64,000 nucleotides of DNA from positions 13,206,001 through 13,270,000 of the forward strand of contig NC_052136.2 of assembly GCF_016086655.4 (NCBI RefSeq), read 5' to 3'. Made by a program: the position numbers and the translations under genes. This stretch comes from Lepeophtheirus salmonis. Its lineage: Eukaryota; Arthropoda; Copepoda; Siphonostomatoida; Caligidae. Below are positions 24,500 to 37,939 of the stretch, piece by piece (the first letter of the stretch is position 1; every line of letters begins with the position of its first letter). A model generated the notes under the pieces. It did no database searches, was not told where the DNA came from, and saw nothing but the letters and a program-made list of their open reading frames with translations.

Positions 24500-25497
24500 C
24501 AGGGGTGCAGAGATAAATCCGGACACAATATAAAAGTGTTTTTCTAAAATTTTAGACTAGATAGAGATGTAAGCAATAAAACAACAATTATTTGTTTGAC
24601 ATTTATGTATTATTTTATTTAATGTGATTGCCCTCAGCGGCAATCACTTTCTCGATACTGGCCCAGAAGCTCTTGCAGGTATTCTCCACATCTGCTGCCT
24701 TTTTCATGGTTGCCTTCAGGCTGGCCACACTGTTTTGGTGCCGTAGACCTCCCTCTCCAACTTTTCCTAGAAGAAGTAATCCAATTGCAATTGGGAGAGT
24801 TGGAGGGCCAGGTCTTGGGGGCCAAAAATCGTTCAATTTGGTCATGTGGAACTCTTGGCTGACCTTGGACGTGTGGCAAGGAGTAGAGTACTGTTGCCTC
24901 ACGTAGGGCTCAGAGACGTTTACGTACATACACCCACAGAAGTACAGTGGACCTCAAGCACTCCACAAACACATTAGAATTAACCTTTTATCCCTTCTTG
25001 AAGAAGAATGCTGGCATGACCTTCCCTGTACCGGTGATGACGCCCAAGACCATGATGGATCTAGAGTTCTTGGACTTGTACACATGGGGGCCATTGTCCT
25101 TGGACGTGGAGAGCCATCCGTCATTTTGAGAGTTCCTTTTGCGTTCAATAGTAAATATTTTATCACCTGAGAAAATAATGGTGAGACCTGGATTGGACCT
25201 CTTGAGCCTAGAGAGCAGAGTCTTTAGTGGCAAACCTGAGCTCATTCTGTTTCTCGGTCAACATATGACACACATACAACTTGTAGGAGGTCCATGGTCT
25301 GCATGAGGGAGTTCGATGAAAGTGGATTTTTTGTGTTGTTCCATGACTCTAAGTATTTATTTTGATTAAAAAAGATCAGAAGAATACTATACACAAGACT
25401 GCAACCTCTTAATTGAGACACTCTGATGTGAACTCAATCCAAGGATACCATTGTTATTATCAATTAAATGTTGTGCGGATTTATCTAGGTAATCCTG
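24500..25497 (-). mobile_element. mariner element with TIRs and TA sites, dead transposase
   Basis: A 998-bp element is bounded by TA dinucleotides (24,498-24,499 and 25,498-25,499). TIRs begin CAGGGGTGCAGAGATAAATC on the left and CAGGATTACCTAGATAAATC on the right. On the minus strand the transposase reads IIFSGDKIFTIERKRN, SKNSRSIMVLGVITGTGK and PAFFFKKG, then after stops and frameshifts APKTWPSNSPN and an IEKVIAAEGNHIK end. This is the typical mariner catalytic domain with C-terminal EGGHIE-like tail. The N-terminal helix-turn-helix region is deleted and the second catalytic Asp motif (QD.APAH) is destroyed. Not functional. Confidence 0.88.
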
Positions 25498-26735
25498 TAT
25501 ACAGTTATTTCACTTTGAAGTATGACTTTGAATAGGAATTATACTCTAAATACTTGATTTAATATAAAAAAAAACCTTTAAAGACCAAACCTACTACTAC
25601 GAGTAAAAATTTTAATTGTCATTTTCGTGTTCTACGGCTTAAATAACAATAAGTGTGAGTTTTAGTCGGCGGGCAAAAATGTTGTTGAATAGTGTTATTA
25701 TTTCGGTTTATTTAGTTCTAGATTAAAAGTATCATTGCATGCAGTTATGGATTTGTTTATATTTGTATAAAATTCATCTTCCATGTATTCTATATTTCTT
25801 GAAATAAATATGTTTTATACTGACCTTTATCGAAATGATTTCCCCACGTATTCTGTACATTTATAAGAGGAAATAAACATCTCAAATAAGAGTCAATTTA
25901 TTCATTTAATGTAATTTTTTCGGCATAAATATTTTTAGCAATCTTTTTTTTAAATAATCAAATGAGACAAAGAAAAGACCTTCATCTTGTAAAAAAAAAT
26001 GTTCTCAAAAGTTCAACTCCTCTTCATGTATTCAAATATTTCTACTTCAATAAATACCAAAAATTATATAAAGCTTTTTTTATTTCTAAAAAAAAATTAA
26101 AAACAAGATCACTTAAAAAAAGGTCCACTGTATACAAATCTGACTAATATCTTTTAGTTAAGTATTATTTATTTACAAAAATACTCCATTTACTATAAGT
26201 ATAATGAATTTACGTCACTGAAGTGTGTTTATTCCTGTATTAATGATAAACATGAGCTTGATGAAACTTTGTAATTTTTTCAATGTTCGGGCCTAATTTT
26301 ATTGAGACAAATTCGTATTTTTTGATCAATGCATTGAAGAATTTCTCTCTTTTTACACTTAATTATGGTGAGGGTTATGGGGGGGGGATTAATATATAGC
26401 TATATATATTTTTTTAATTCGCCAGATGGAATTGCACTAATTAATTATCAGTTAACATAATAGAATTACATTTACTCCATCTAAAAGTCTGTCTTTGAAG
26501 TCCATTTACATAAAGTATATTTATTTCCAGAGGAACGACTGGGAACAGTCCTTTGCACATTGAGTTCAAAAAAATAATTTCTTTCGAGTACGTTGTCCAT
26601 TAATCTACGCTGTTCCATGACGGGGTAATATTTGACCATTTATCCACATTTATGGTTAAAAAACAAGCTCCGGGACTGGTTTGAAAGTCCAGTTCATCCT
26701 TGACAGGAATAATAATTAGTATAGTAGCGCATTTT
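25498..26735. other. AT-rich spacer, no gene
   Basis: No gene seen. A 9-G tract lies at 26,379-26,387. The segment 26,480-26,600 (CTTTGAAGTCCATTTACATA, then GAACGACTGGG, then ATTGAGTTCA) recurs at 38,412-38,495, so it is a dispersed repeat. Confidence 0.4.
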
Positions 26736-27305
26736 TTATTCGGTTCGGTCTTTAGTTATTCTTTCTAAACCGATTTTTCGGTCCGGACCGCGGTCTCAGA
26801 CCGCGGACCGACTTTTTTGGTCTCACTTTTTCGGCCGATTTTTTTCGGTTTCAATTTATGGACCGATTTTGTTCTGTCTCATGTATTATGAGAGACCATT
26901 TTTTTTCTAGATCAACTGTCATTCATTTTTTTCTAAAACGTGTTCTCAAAAGTTCACGATAAGTTCTAGAACAAATACATTATACATATAAGAGACGGCA
27001 GGATCAAAATTTATCTGAGCTATCTCTGTTTAAACTTCGTATAACGTCATTGTACTTGAAAAAACATATCATATCGTGTTCTAAACAATTTATCTGTAAA
27101 ATCAGTCCAGACCGATTTTTTTCTGGACCAATCTAGACCGAACTTTACCGTTGAACCAATCTAAACCGAATTTTTATATGAGACCGGTCCAGACCGAGCT
27201 TTTTGTTGGACCGAGCTAATTCGTTCCAACAAAAAATATAAGGGTCTCAGACCGGTCTAGGATTTCCAGACCGAAACCCAACACTCAAAATAGGTTGGTC
27301 GATAA
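26736..27305. repeat. Family B GACCG repeat, best copy
   Basis: About 570 bp built from words such as GGTCCAGACCGA, CTAGACCGAA and CGGTTTCAA. A near-palindrome CGGTCCGGACCGCGGTCTC followed by AGACCGCGGACCG lies at 26,780-26,812. The right edge reads AGACCGAAACCCAACACTC. It is clearly homologous to 39,330-39,525 (AATCGGTCCAGA ... GAAACCCAACGCTAG) and more distantly to 45,560-45,905 and 47,030-47,215. A TAACGTCATTGTA stretch at 27,041 parallels the TGACGTCA site in other copies. Confidence 0.65.
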
Positions 27306-29144
27306 GTAACCGATTTAGGAAGATATGCTTTTATCAAATGGACATTAACCAAATTTAAAAATACCTAAAATTTGAAAAAAATAAATGAATATTAATTCAT
27401 ATTAATTTTGGATCTTGTTTTTCGAATAAATAAAAAATTATTTTGGTCTTTCCTCATTTTTATTTTTTACTTTAATTTTAAGTCGAATGATAATAATTCC
27501 CTTACCTATTAAAAACCAGATATATCATGAATTTATAAAAAGTACTTGCACATCATTTTGTAGAGAGGATAAAAAAAAGCGAAAAATGTTGAGGGAAAAG
27601 AGAGCAATGGGTTATCATACGTAGAGATGTGGGAATTCTCGTAATTGAATTTTTTAAAAGTATATGTTGGTAACTTGAAAGATATTAGCACTCTCAAAAA
27701 CTATTCCGAAATATTAAACAAGTAAGCAACTTTTAGTTTGAGTAGATTCCTAGTCATACTGACATCTTTTTCGAAAAGAAAGATGTTGCTTTTTTTCATA
27801 CCACCGATGACGTCACTTTATCATTTCCCCTCATGACATATGCAACTTGTTCTTTCCTTGCATAATTCCCCTTTTGAATTCAATAGGGTTGTTTACTTAT
27901 ATTCTTTTCTAAACAAAGCGACTGAAAGTGGTGTTGACTATCTTCCGTATAATATATGTACAAAAGATATTACGAGCTATTTCAATTTTTAGTTTGTTCA
28001 TGCACTATTTAAAGAGTTTAGCTGCTTATTTAGTTATAGAGTTATATGCGTGGAACATCAACCCTATAGAGGACAATAGGGAGTTTTGTGTGATCAACGA
28101 ACTGGTCGGCGTGAAAGTTAAAAGCTAATATAGTAAAACACATTTTTTTGGCAAAATTCGCTTTATTCAATGTAGATACTATCGGGGGCAATATAACCAT
28201 TATAACCGCCTTATAATTTGCCGAAGCTATTTTGATAGTACCATTTTCGTTAGTCTAAGAAGGGGTAAAACAAAAACTGATCAAATATACTTTGTTTCGC
28301 CACTTGGTTTAAAGGTTTGATTAATTATACTAAGCCCCCTTACTTTTAAAACTCAAATGTTTTATTGAGCAAGAAGCAATATACGAGTAGTTTATAAAGT
28401 GATCCCTGTCAATATACGTACACGTCTGATTTCAGAGTTACCAACATTTACACTCGTGAGGATTTGGACAATTTCCACATCTCCATCTTTATGTTAAAGA
28501 TGTTTGCAATTTCTGGTCTATCTATTTACAACATAATTTGAATTATAAACAGAATCACACGTGTTCATCTTATCGTTTGTATATTCAATATTCATTCATA
28601 CATTTCTAAGATGCTTCTCTCATCCTCCTTGTAATTCATTTTACATTAATTGCTTCCTCCACCCCTTTTTCTAAGAGTTCAACTCCCTCATTCTCTAAAA
28701 ATTTATGAACATAAATTTTTTTATCACTTTCTTGCACCTTTTTTTCCTAGGGTTAAGCAAATATTACAAATCTTTTAATACAGATATTAGTAACTTGTCC
28801 ATTTTCGTTTGACTTTGAGTGTCTCTATGCGTACTAGTGTTGTGTCGACTGTATTCGAATTTCAGATGCGACTTCATTTGATACTTTTCGACAAATCTCT
28901 GATGGAATGTTTATTTTCAAAGTATTATTTATCAATAAATTTTAATTTTGAAAGTTACCTTAATTTTTTTTTTAGAAAAGAAATAAAATTAAATGAACTT
29001 CAGTGAATTATTTATTTCCAATTTTGAAAGGAAAAAAAAATCTAAATTTTGACTTTGGTACTTTTATTTTTCGACGCAAAGTGTCGATAAATTAGGAAAA
29101 AAAAAGAAATAAAAAGGATTTTTTTGTAGTTACAGTAGCCTAGA
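27306..29144. other. AT-rich spacer, no gene
   Basis: No confirmed gene or RNA gene. A TGACGTCA octamer occurs at about 27,809-27,816. Open frames at 27,928-28,128 and 28,809-29,006 are short, AT-driven and have no recognisable domain. Confidence 0.35.
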
Positions 29145-29870
29145 GATAGGAAGGGTCTTTGATCTGGATCCGAAGCGTATAAGTAAACTTGCATTATTCA
29201 AAAATATCCGAAATCTGAAACCCAAATCGGCTTTAGGTACTCAAACTTTTACAAATCTTAAAAAAGGATCCGAGGGATATTCCAGATTCTAAAAATCGTA
29301 TTGCTATTAAAGATAGATCGTGTCTTTTGAGTAGGATCTAAAGTACTTTTGTACGGTATGGGTATGTTTGTATTGTCTGGAATACAAACAAGCTTCGATT
29401 ACTCATACTTTTAAGGATCTTGAAAAAAAGATTCCAGAGATTTTCCGAATCTTAAACAGCATATACTATTGATTCATACTTAAAAATAATAATATTCTAT
29501 AGCGAACATATCATCTCTACTTATCCTGGTTAGTGTTTGGAGCTCCAACTAAATAAACCGTTGTATTGCGTGGTTATCCATATGTTATTATTAAAATAAT
29601 TCTAAATGTAACAAATACTTATACTCTGACAGCCGGAACATTAGATTTCGGCATTCGTAATCAATAAAAATGTAACTTTAATCCAGGTTCTATTTTATTT
29701 AGGTATGAACTTCGTGTAAAATACTCATGTAATTTCAGACAAGTACCCGTCTCATTTTGGTTTCGGATGTGGATCTGTAAGTTGGGTTACTTGAAATTTA
29801 TTCAAATATTTACGTCTAAAGATACAAATGGACTCGGATCCGAGAAAATATAAATCTGTTCCTTCTTTAC
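29145..29870. repeat. Family C repeat (GGATCCGA words)
   Basis: Degenerate words GGATCCGA, AATCTGAAACCC, TTTACAAATCTT and TTCCAGA(T/G)A recur through 29,145-29,480 and again at 29,740-29,850. The same theme (CAGATCTGGGTCGG, CGGATCCAGAAACC) is seen at 63,375-63,560. No coding capacity; class unknown. Confidence 0.45.
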
Positions 29871-31475
29871 AAATGCCCACTGCCCATTTATTAATTTCGA
29901 ATAATCTTCAACTATATGATATTGACTGCTTCAATGACGTTTTAAAAGGCTAAGGATAGGTATTTACAAAAAGGTTTTTTAGAGGGAAATTCTTCTAATA
30001 CTTAAAAAGAGAGAGGGCATAAAATGAATGGAGTTGATGTCCTGGTTGTAGGAAACGTTGCAGAATGTTCTTCATTTATCTTAGAAATCGCATCTTAGGA
30101 CGATTGATGGAGCCATATTGAGCGATAATTTGGTACGTCATCTCATAATAGTTAATGTGTATTATTTGGAATCCCTAAAGTTGCTAGAGAATGTATTATA
30201 ACCCTAAAAAAAGTTATATAAAATCTAATTTGGTCCTATAAATAAGCCCAATTTAGTGTTTGCTTTTTATCTGAAAATCCAAAAACGATATAAGACCGTT
30301 ATAATTTTGAATAAAATTCGTTCCAAATTCGGTCGTCTCATAGTAAAACTAATACTAAAAAATGAGTCTTTATCCGTTCCCAGGTCATATAAAAAAAAAA
30401 AAAAAAATTGAGGGTAAAAAGACGTTTCTTTTTAATTAAGAGATTTTTTAAGTGCAACTTTTTTATTAAAAAAGGAAATTTCGTTGTAGAAGTTTAGTTT
30501 AATTATAAGTACTATTTATCAGGAACGAAATATCAGGTCGATCTAGATAAAATCACTGAAGAGCAAACCCCAAAAATAAATTCAATATCGGACCAAGACT
30601 TGATAATAGTGATTTATGATTGATCAGAAAATCCCTTAGGGACAAGTAATACGAATCTGTAAACATTGGTTTAGTAATAAAAATCAAGCCGACTCTATAA
30701 AAGTATGAATTCTGATATGGTTTTTTCCAGTTTGAAAATTGACTCACCATTTGACTTCAGTTAAACCGAGTCGATAATTAATGAGTCGTCACAACACTAC
30801 TGTTCACGCCTCATATTTGGTGTAAGTGAATAATTTGTTTGTTATTTAGTTTTTTACCATATTCTTCTTGAAATAATATTAAATGATTGTATGTATGTTC
30901 TTCGTCATCTCTTGACCTCAATACATCAGGATGGCAAAACTATATATAGCTGATTTATAATAAGATTTATTAGATATGATAATCCCTTCTATCGATAGAA
31001 ATAGTTTCTTCCTGTATATTTTGTAGGTCTATTTATATCCCATGTATGTATGTCACAATGTTGCTTCAAAGGTCATTGATATATGGTGAAGGAATGAATT
31101 GTAAATTTTATCATCTGATTTATCATCTTTTGATATTTTTTTTTTACTTGAAGGAAAAAATGATGATAAATAATATTATGTATTAAAAATATCTTATTTT
31201 GTCATTACAGATTTGTTCATTCTACTACTAATAAATAATCTTAACCTTTTCAATTTCAAACTAATTGTTGAGGCTTGAACTTTACTTCCTCATTTTTGTA
31301 AAAGACTACTTGACAAATTAATCTTTTATATTTGGTGATATTTGTGTCGTTTTTTATTATCTAGGATATAATTTGTGAAGATGAAATCAAATAAGGAATT
31401 CCTTAGTATGCCTTCTTGTATTCCGGATTTTCCCAGAATGTATGTTGTCCATCTTTATTTAGATAGACCGTTAAC
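29871..31475. other. AT-rich spacer, no gene
   Basis: No gene supported. A run of A lies near 30,390-30,407, and the short open frame at 30,553-30,750 (minus) has no recognisable domain. Confidence 0.4.
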
Positions 31476-31748
31476 CAGAGGTGGGAAAAGTCCGTAAACT
31501 GTCAACCCAAGTTGAATCTCAATTCATTGCTCACAAGCCCAAGTTCTTGAATATTTTTCATTGAGTCCTCAGACCAAAAAGATACAATAAAGAGTAAATT
31601 ATATTCAGTGAAAAAATGAATTTTGATTTCAAATAGAGTCATGTGTCTTAGCATGCAAGTTCAAGCCAAGTCGTGAGTTTTTGATTGTGTGATCAAGTCT
31701 TGTCAAAAGTATTCAAAATATGGATTCGAGTCCCAACTCCCACCTCTG
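31476..31748. mobile_element. hAT-type MITE, 273 bp
   Basis: The ends are CAGAGGTGGGA (left, 31,476) and TCCCACCTCTG (right, to 31,748), with the next bases AAAGTCC and GTTGGGACTC. CAGAGGTGGG is a familiar hAT terminus. Flanking 8-mers are ccgttaac and ccagtaac (6/8), consistent with an aged hAT target duplication. The interior contains AAGTC and CAAGTC words on both strands and no coding region. Confidence 0.7.
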
Positions 31749-33974
31749 CCAGTAACAATAAAAACTCTCGTACTAGCGTCATTTAAAAATATAATACTTC
31801 TAGAATATTTCTACATATAGTCTAAAGAGATTTGTTGTCGTAGTAAAAATTCCTGATCATTGCAAAAGACTCAAGCATTTCTCATACTCACACAAGTATT
31901 TTTTTACATCAGGAATATTAAGTATGATATTTTTAGTTGGCGGTTTCAAGATAGTTAGCGGTTATTAGCAGGAGTGTTGTTCACGACTAGCTATTTATCA
32001 CATTTCAACCTCGACTGGTTAAAGGGAAAAGAAAAATATGAAAAAAAAAAAAAAAAAAATCATGGTAGCATGTCCTTTTTTTTATTGTTGCCAATCGTTA
32101 ATTATTACTAAGAGAATAGTTCTTTATGCTTATATAGAGTGAATTAATTAATTTGAGTTTGAAATGACACAATTTATATATTATATTATATGCATTTCCT
32201 TACATTTCGTCTTGTCTTCGCAACTTTTCGTGACATTTAGATTCGTCTTTGTCACGTTTCGTCCCTTGTTAATTTTTCGTCAGCTATGACTAAACGAAAT
32301 GTCTTCGTTAATAAATATTTGTGGATGGTGATTACGAGACAAAGACAAGAAGTGAAACAATTTTTCGAATGTTTCGTTATACTAAATCAAATTTGTTCTT
32401 CTTGTGACAAAATAAAGATGAAATTAAATGAAGGAAGACGGGACAATATTTTTTTTACCTAAATTGACGAAAAAAAGACGAAATGAAAATTGATTTTGTC
32501 GAAAAACGAAGAGTTTTGTTTTGATAAGACAAAAAATTCAAGGATTTTTATTTTTTCTAAATTAAAATAACATATTTCGTACTATTAAGGAAATTAACAT
32601 TACTATTGGGAGTGTGGAAATGTTAGCATTCATTTGCATGAATGCTAACCCATTTCACAAACACACAGAGAAAAAAGAGTTTATGTCTGCTAAGTAAATA
32701 CCGGATACAATTCATAAGGGTTAATTGATCAAATCAATCAAAGCTCCGTGTGTGCTTTATTTTTTAAATACATCCTCTTTGTTTTTTTATTTGTTTGTTA
32801 AATTGTTCATGTATCTGTGGATCATGCATGTATGTATAGTCATAAGCAACATCTCTTTTCCATGCATAAAATATGTACACATGACTTTGTATGAGACTTG
32901 GATTTGTAATCCTTTTTAGTCGACAAAAGGATTAAGAACATTCTTCCCTCTTGTTCTTACATCCTTCTACTCTATTACGACAATAGTCCATATATGTAGA
33001 ATGTATCTTGTACATACATGGATATGGAGAAAAACAAAGACAAAAAATGATCATAATAATCTATTTATATATTGATCCGTGCTTTACTTATTAATACAAT
33101 ATAGTAGAGGAGACCGGGGGGACAGTTGCAACATCCTCATTTTCTTGAAAATCAAAAAAGATATAGCCACAAAGCTTACAGTACCTTTATATATTGTATT
33201 ACAGGTTTTAATCCATTTTTCTTCATACTTTTGACGTCAATACCCCCCACAAAAAAAGACGTTGACACTAATTACCAGGCGAAAATCTTATTCCATATCG
33301 GAATAAACTTGACAAATTACTCCACCACCTTAGAAAGGCCATGCACCACCATCTACTGAATCGAGAAAAAGTTGTCAATCTGTTACTAATATCTGAGGAG
33401 ACAGAATAGACAAATACCAAAGTTATCTAAAAACTGATTTTGTGGGATAAAACAAATTTTTGGGAGGATCATTTGTATCCATACAATCAGTTGTTCATTG
33501 TATCAAAAGGAAAGACTCACTCATTGGGGAAAAAGTTGAGATATTTTAGCTCTTAGTACAGTAACACTTGTTGTAAGCGTCCCTTTGACAGTTGCAACAA
33601 GTGTTTATAGTTATTTATTATGTTATATAATTGTGATTCTCAGCAAACATATTTTGTAAAGTAGAGTAGGACACCTAAGAGCGTTGTGTGCGATAACTTC
33701 TCCGATCTATAATACTGATCAGTTATCTCTAATATAAACTTAATTATACCTTAATCTGCTATAATACACTGAAAGTGTATGATTCAATACCTTATAAGAA
33801 TATTTACTACTCAAAAATATTATTCAGTATAATTAACTTAATTTTAAACTGTTGCAACTCTTCTGGGACTTCAAGGAGTATTGCAATATTTGACAAGATC
33901 ATATTCAAATGTAATATATGAAAGAATTACTAACTATGTTACCTTATCCATAAATAGATTCAACTAATATTATA
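31749..33974. other. AT-rich spacer, no gene
   Basis: No gene seen. An A tract (about 32,040-32,060) and a region rich in CGTC/TTTCGT words (32,200-32,580) are present. Bases 33,113-33,600 start with GAGACCGGGGGGACAGTTGC and end with TGACAGTTGCAACAAG, possibly one dispersed element, with no coding content. Confidence 0.35.
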
Positions 33975-34400
33975 CATACCGGGCCTACTGTTATTATATA
34001 TTCATCTCTATTATGCAAATTTTGAGAGGTTCAGAGTATTTTATTACAATTTTCTTATGAGCAATGTTGTAAAACAAATAATCAGCTGTCGATTGCTGAG
34101 AAAAACATGGTCCTAGTCACCACCATGAGCACACACAACAAGAAGAGGATTGGGAAAGTAGCACTCCTCCGCGCGGGATTGTTCCAGAAGGCCATCGGGG
34201 AGCAGACTGGGGTCTTTAGGAGATAACTTACAATGTCTCCTATCGGAGGAGCGCTTGTATCTCAATCCTCTTCTGGTACTATGTGCTCATGGTGGCGACT
34301 AGGAAAAAGTGTTTCTTAGCAGTTAATACTAATTACTCTTAACCTCTCAAAATTTACATAATAGAGATGATTAAATAATAATAGTGGTTGGTCCGGTATG
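33975..34400. mobile_element. Fold-back Tc1 derivative (two 5' ends head-to-head)
   Basis: The left arm starts CATACCGGGCC and the right arm ends GGTCCGGTATG. Going inward both arms share TCATCTCTATTATG(C/T)AAATT, TTTGAGAGGTT, TCCTAGTC(A/G)CCACCATGAG and AAGAAGAGGATT-like or AGAAGAGGATT-like DNA, then GCTCCTCC. In the left arm an ATG near 34,125 reads MSTHNKKRIGKVALLRAGLF and then QKAIGEQTGV, a Tc1-like helix-turn-helix start; the right arm holds a diverged inverted copy of the same start. So the element is made of two transposon 5' ends in opposite orientation, with the body and 3' end lost. A TA flanks the left end; the right flank is TT. Confidence 0.75.
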
Positions 34401-35362
34401 TTGGTTGCTGTGTTAAACTTTGGCATGTCGGAGTCGGAACATCTCTTGTTAGTTGAGCCAACAGTGCCCGGTCTTCCCTATTTTACTTTGCGTAATCATC
34501 AACCTGCCGCTCTAAAGGGAATGAACCAAAAAATAAAAATGTCATTGAATGTCTCCACCAAATACAATTGTGTGGTTTTTTTTTTTGTTTTGTTAAAGGA
34601 GTTGATATTTTTCTACCTATGGATATTTTATATATGAAGCCATATTTTACCCGTATTTGGTTTATTATGATTGTGTTTGACTTTTTCTGGACTGACAAGG
34701 GAAGGGAATTCTGAATGCGTTGATGATCATGTAGAAGGTAAAAAGATTAGAAAATATCCCGACAGGAGGTTAATTTGTCTCTCATTCTTTCTTTGTTTTT
34801 CTTCACATTATTATTATGTAGAAGACGGAGAAGCAAGCAAGCACAGCTAGTGGTGCACATATGGAATACATTCCTCTTCCAAGACATTTATTTTGCTTGA
34901 GTATATATGCGTTATACACATATTTATTGCATATTGAACTTTTGAAGTCTCTTTGTACAAAAAATATACAATATATGTATACACATATACTTATTAAAAA
35001 AAAGGCATAAAAAGTCTTAAATTATGTTTATTACTGGCTAACTAAAGATGGGGTTAAAAATTTCAAAAAGTAAAAACAAATCATCATCAATGGGATAGCT
35101 TAAAGAGTCGTAACCTACTACCTTGTTTTTCATCGTGGGCGTACTCTGATACTTATTCATGTATACTTTGAACTTCAACGTACCTATATATCGTAGACAT
35201 GTAATTATGTTAGTATATCACACGTAGGAATATAATATCTACCTAATTTAAAGTCAAACAATTCCATCATCACCTAAGATGTTTTTTATCTTCTAATGAA
35301 GAAGAAGTACCTATGTAGAAGAAACTTCATTACTTCTGTTATAGAAAAGTTATATATGTATA
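34401..35362. other. AT-rich spacer, no gene
   Basis: No gene supported. The open frame at 34,398-34,637 (plus) overlaps the end of the fold-back element and has no recognisable domain. Confidence 0.35.
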
Positions 35363-35610
35363 GGGGCGTCTGCAGGGGTGAGCTGGATGGACTGTAGCCC
35401 CCCCTGCAAGGAATTTCGGCTTTTTACTAGAAAATTGAATAATTGATTTTTTTTTTCAACTAATTTAATTTTTGAAATTTTTTCGTAAAATGTTTATTTC
35501 TCTGTGAATAGTTATGTATTTATGAAATTTTTCTCTCAAAATTCTGGGATAAAAAAAAATCCAAAACCAAGGCCAAACCCGATAAAATAAATATATAATC
35601 CTGCGAATGT
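35363..35610. repeat. Family A repeat copy
   Basis: The left end is ggggcgtctgcagggg, followed by a GTAGCCCCCCCTGCA stretch, then degenerate TTTGAAATTTTTTCG and GTGAATAGTTATGTATTT words. The right end is eroded (tcctgcgaatg near 35,600). Confidence 0.55.
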
Positions 35611-37939
35611 ATATCAGGGACTGATATACATTAATATTATATCAGTATTAGGGATGTATCTGTCCCACAATTTGGACGTCCCATCCTACTTAAATCTTAA
35701 GTCCCCTCGGAATGGGACATAAAAGTCATCCCATAGAACAATCTTGCTAAAAGGTATTTTAAATCTTCACCATTTTTTATTAAAATTATCAAACAATTTT
35801 CGTGCATTAAGGATAATTGAAGCTTCACTAAACTAATTACTAATTGAACTGGTAAACTGAGTTACTTTACTCTAATATAGCACAACTAAAAATGAGTAAT
35901 TCTAGAGGGAACTGTAATATTTGGGACTTTTTCATGGTCCAATAGCAGGGATTGGGGGGGTTATGTTCCATATTAAGAACCAATACAGTCCTAATCATTT
36001 TTATATAATTATACCCAGTTTAGATTCGACGCTTTATTCGGTTTTGATCTTTCTTATTTCATTTCAAGGGTCTCGATTCAGGTTAACGGCTAGGTTCCAT
36101 CCCTCAACCGGTTCTAACTAGAGGTGTAGTGTGCTCACCCAGCACCCTTTCATTTTTACAAAGATTAGCATATATCTTTTAGTGGTTCGTTACTTGTTTT
36201 GTGGATGCTAATGCCGCCTGGACGGTTGGCCACATTGACCATTTCAAGAACGGTTCTTGATTTAGCTGTGATTACATCCCTATCAGACAATTAGTAAAAA
36301 AAAATATTGGTTGTACTTTAAAAGTGATACATATCCTACAATTTCAACTCTTAGCCACTATTTTACATAGAAGACTTCTCTACTTTTTGAGTATTTAGCA
36401 CGCTACACCTTCCAAACAAACCAGAATTGTGATTTGAAAAACTGAAAGTTATACTGGTTAGGCCAAGTCAAACTTAAACTTAAGTACATCCTTAAAAAAT
36501 ATCAAATGAAAAACCAAAACTATTTAATCTATCAAAATATACGCTATAGTTCAGCAAGTGTTGAAATAAATTGGATCTAGTACTCTATTATCAAAGCCTT
36601 TTTTTTCAGACTACCTGGTCTCAGTTCGAGTAACAATCGAAACCGTTGGATTAATATTATAAGTTATAATTAAAGTTGTTCTAAAGAAAGAGGCGATAAA
36701 ACAGAGGAAATAGTAATAAAGCATTAAAGTATGCATCCAAATTTTGTTCACCCGTTCACACAAACTCGATAAAAAAATAGCTAAGAATAGTATTTCTGTA
36801 GAGCGCAAGTACAATGAATCTGTAACTTTTCCCAACAAATGTCCCATACCTAACGATGACCCGAGACAAAAAAAAATGAATATAGTGCACTAAAAAAATA
36901 TATCCATCTAAATACAATGTGATTATATTTTTTTTATAACTCAATAACTCATTCGCCTCTCTTTTATCTCGTTACCTTGATTTGTACCACGCAAACTTTT
37001 CTAAAAAAAGGGGCAATGCCTTAAATCAGTTGATAGTTAGCCAAATAAGTCAGTCGTACCAACTGCTATACATTTCTTAATTGGTCCCAGAGTGTCACTG
37101 TCTTATTTCGGCACAATTTTTAAAATGAATGACATATATGTAGGAGCTAGGTACCTGATACTGCATTAAAATATTACTAAGTAATATTTTATTAAGAGTG
37201 TAACTATACATACATTTTTCACAGACAGATGGTGCTATTTACAAATTCACCTCATTTTCAGTTGGTACCAACCTTCAAATGACAGATGCCAAAGTTTCAT
37301 GGCAATCGGTTTTATTTATGTGAGCTATTGTGTTAACTGTGATGCTACTTAAAAAAAAAAGAAGCTTCGTGTTTTAATTTTACAATGCTTTTGGATGGGG
37401 AAAAAAAACCGTTCTAGCTAAGCAATGCTATATAAAAGTATTTCTTTTGTGAAGCCCGTGAATTTTCAGGCCATGTGTTATATTTATACGACGAAGGATC
37501 AACAAGAAATAGTAGATCATGTCCATTTAGAACAGAGGTTAAGGTACAACCTTATACTTATTTGTTTATATTAAAATGTTAATTCTTTCTTCATAACTTT
37601 CCCCAATCAACCATCATCGTATTACTATTATTGATATTCACACCCCCTATTTATGAGGGTTGAAGGAAGGCTCCTATGTATCTACGCTCATCCAACTAAA
37701 ATATACAATAATCCCCTTCGTTATAATATGAAGAAAGAAAGTTATTATTATTATAAATCTCCTATCTCATCGAGAAAAGCAGTGGTTAGATAGATATTAT
37801 CTATGAAATTTATAAAACATCACATTTTCACGGAAAATAATTTAAGTTTTTATTATTTTTTCAAGAAGAGGGTGTCCCCATGGTTTTCTTTATAATCATA
37901 TCCTACCTATAAAATATATAGGTATTTACATAATAGTAT
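35611..37939. other. Spacer with family B-like DNA, no gene
   Basis: Bases 35,640-36,300 carry degenerate GGTTCT(A/C)A, TCGGTTTTGATC and CTCAACCGGTT words resembling family B. No coding region with a recognisable domain is present in the rest. Confidence 0.3.

Noticed and set aside
24628..24906. 92-codon plus-strand frame
   Set aside because: It is the antisense of the mariner transposase C-terminus at 24,500-25,497.
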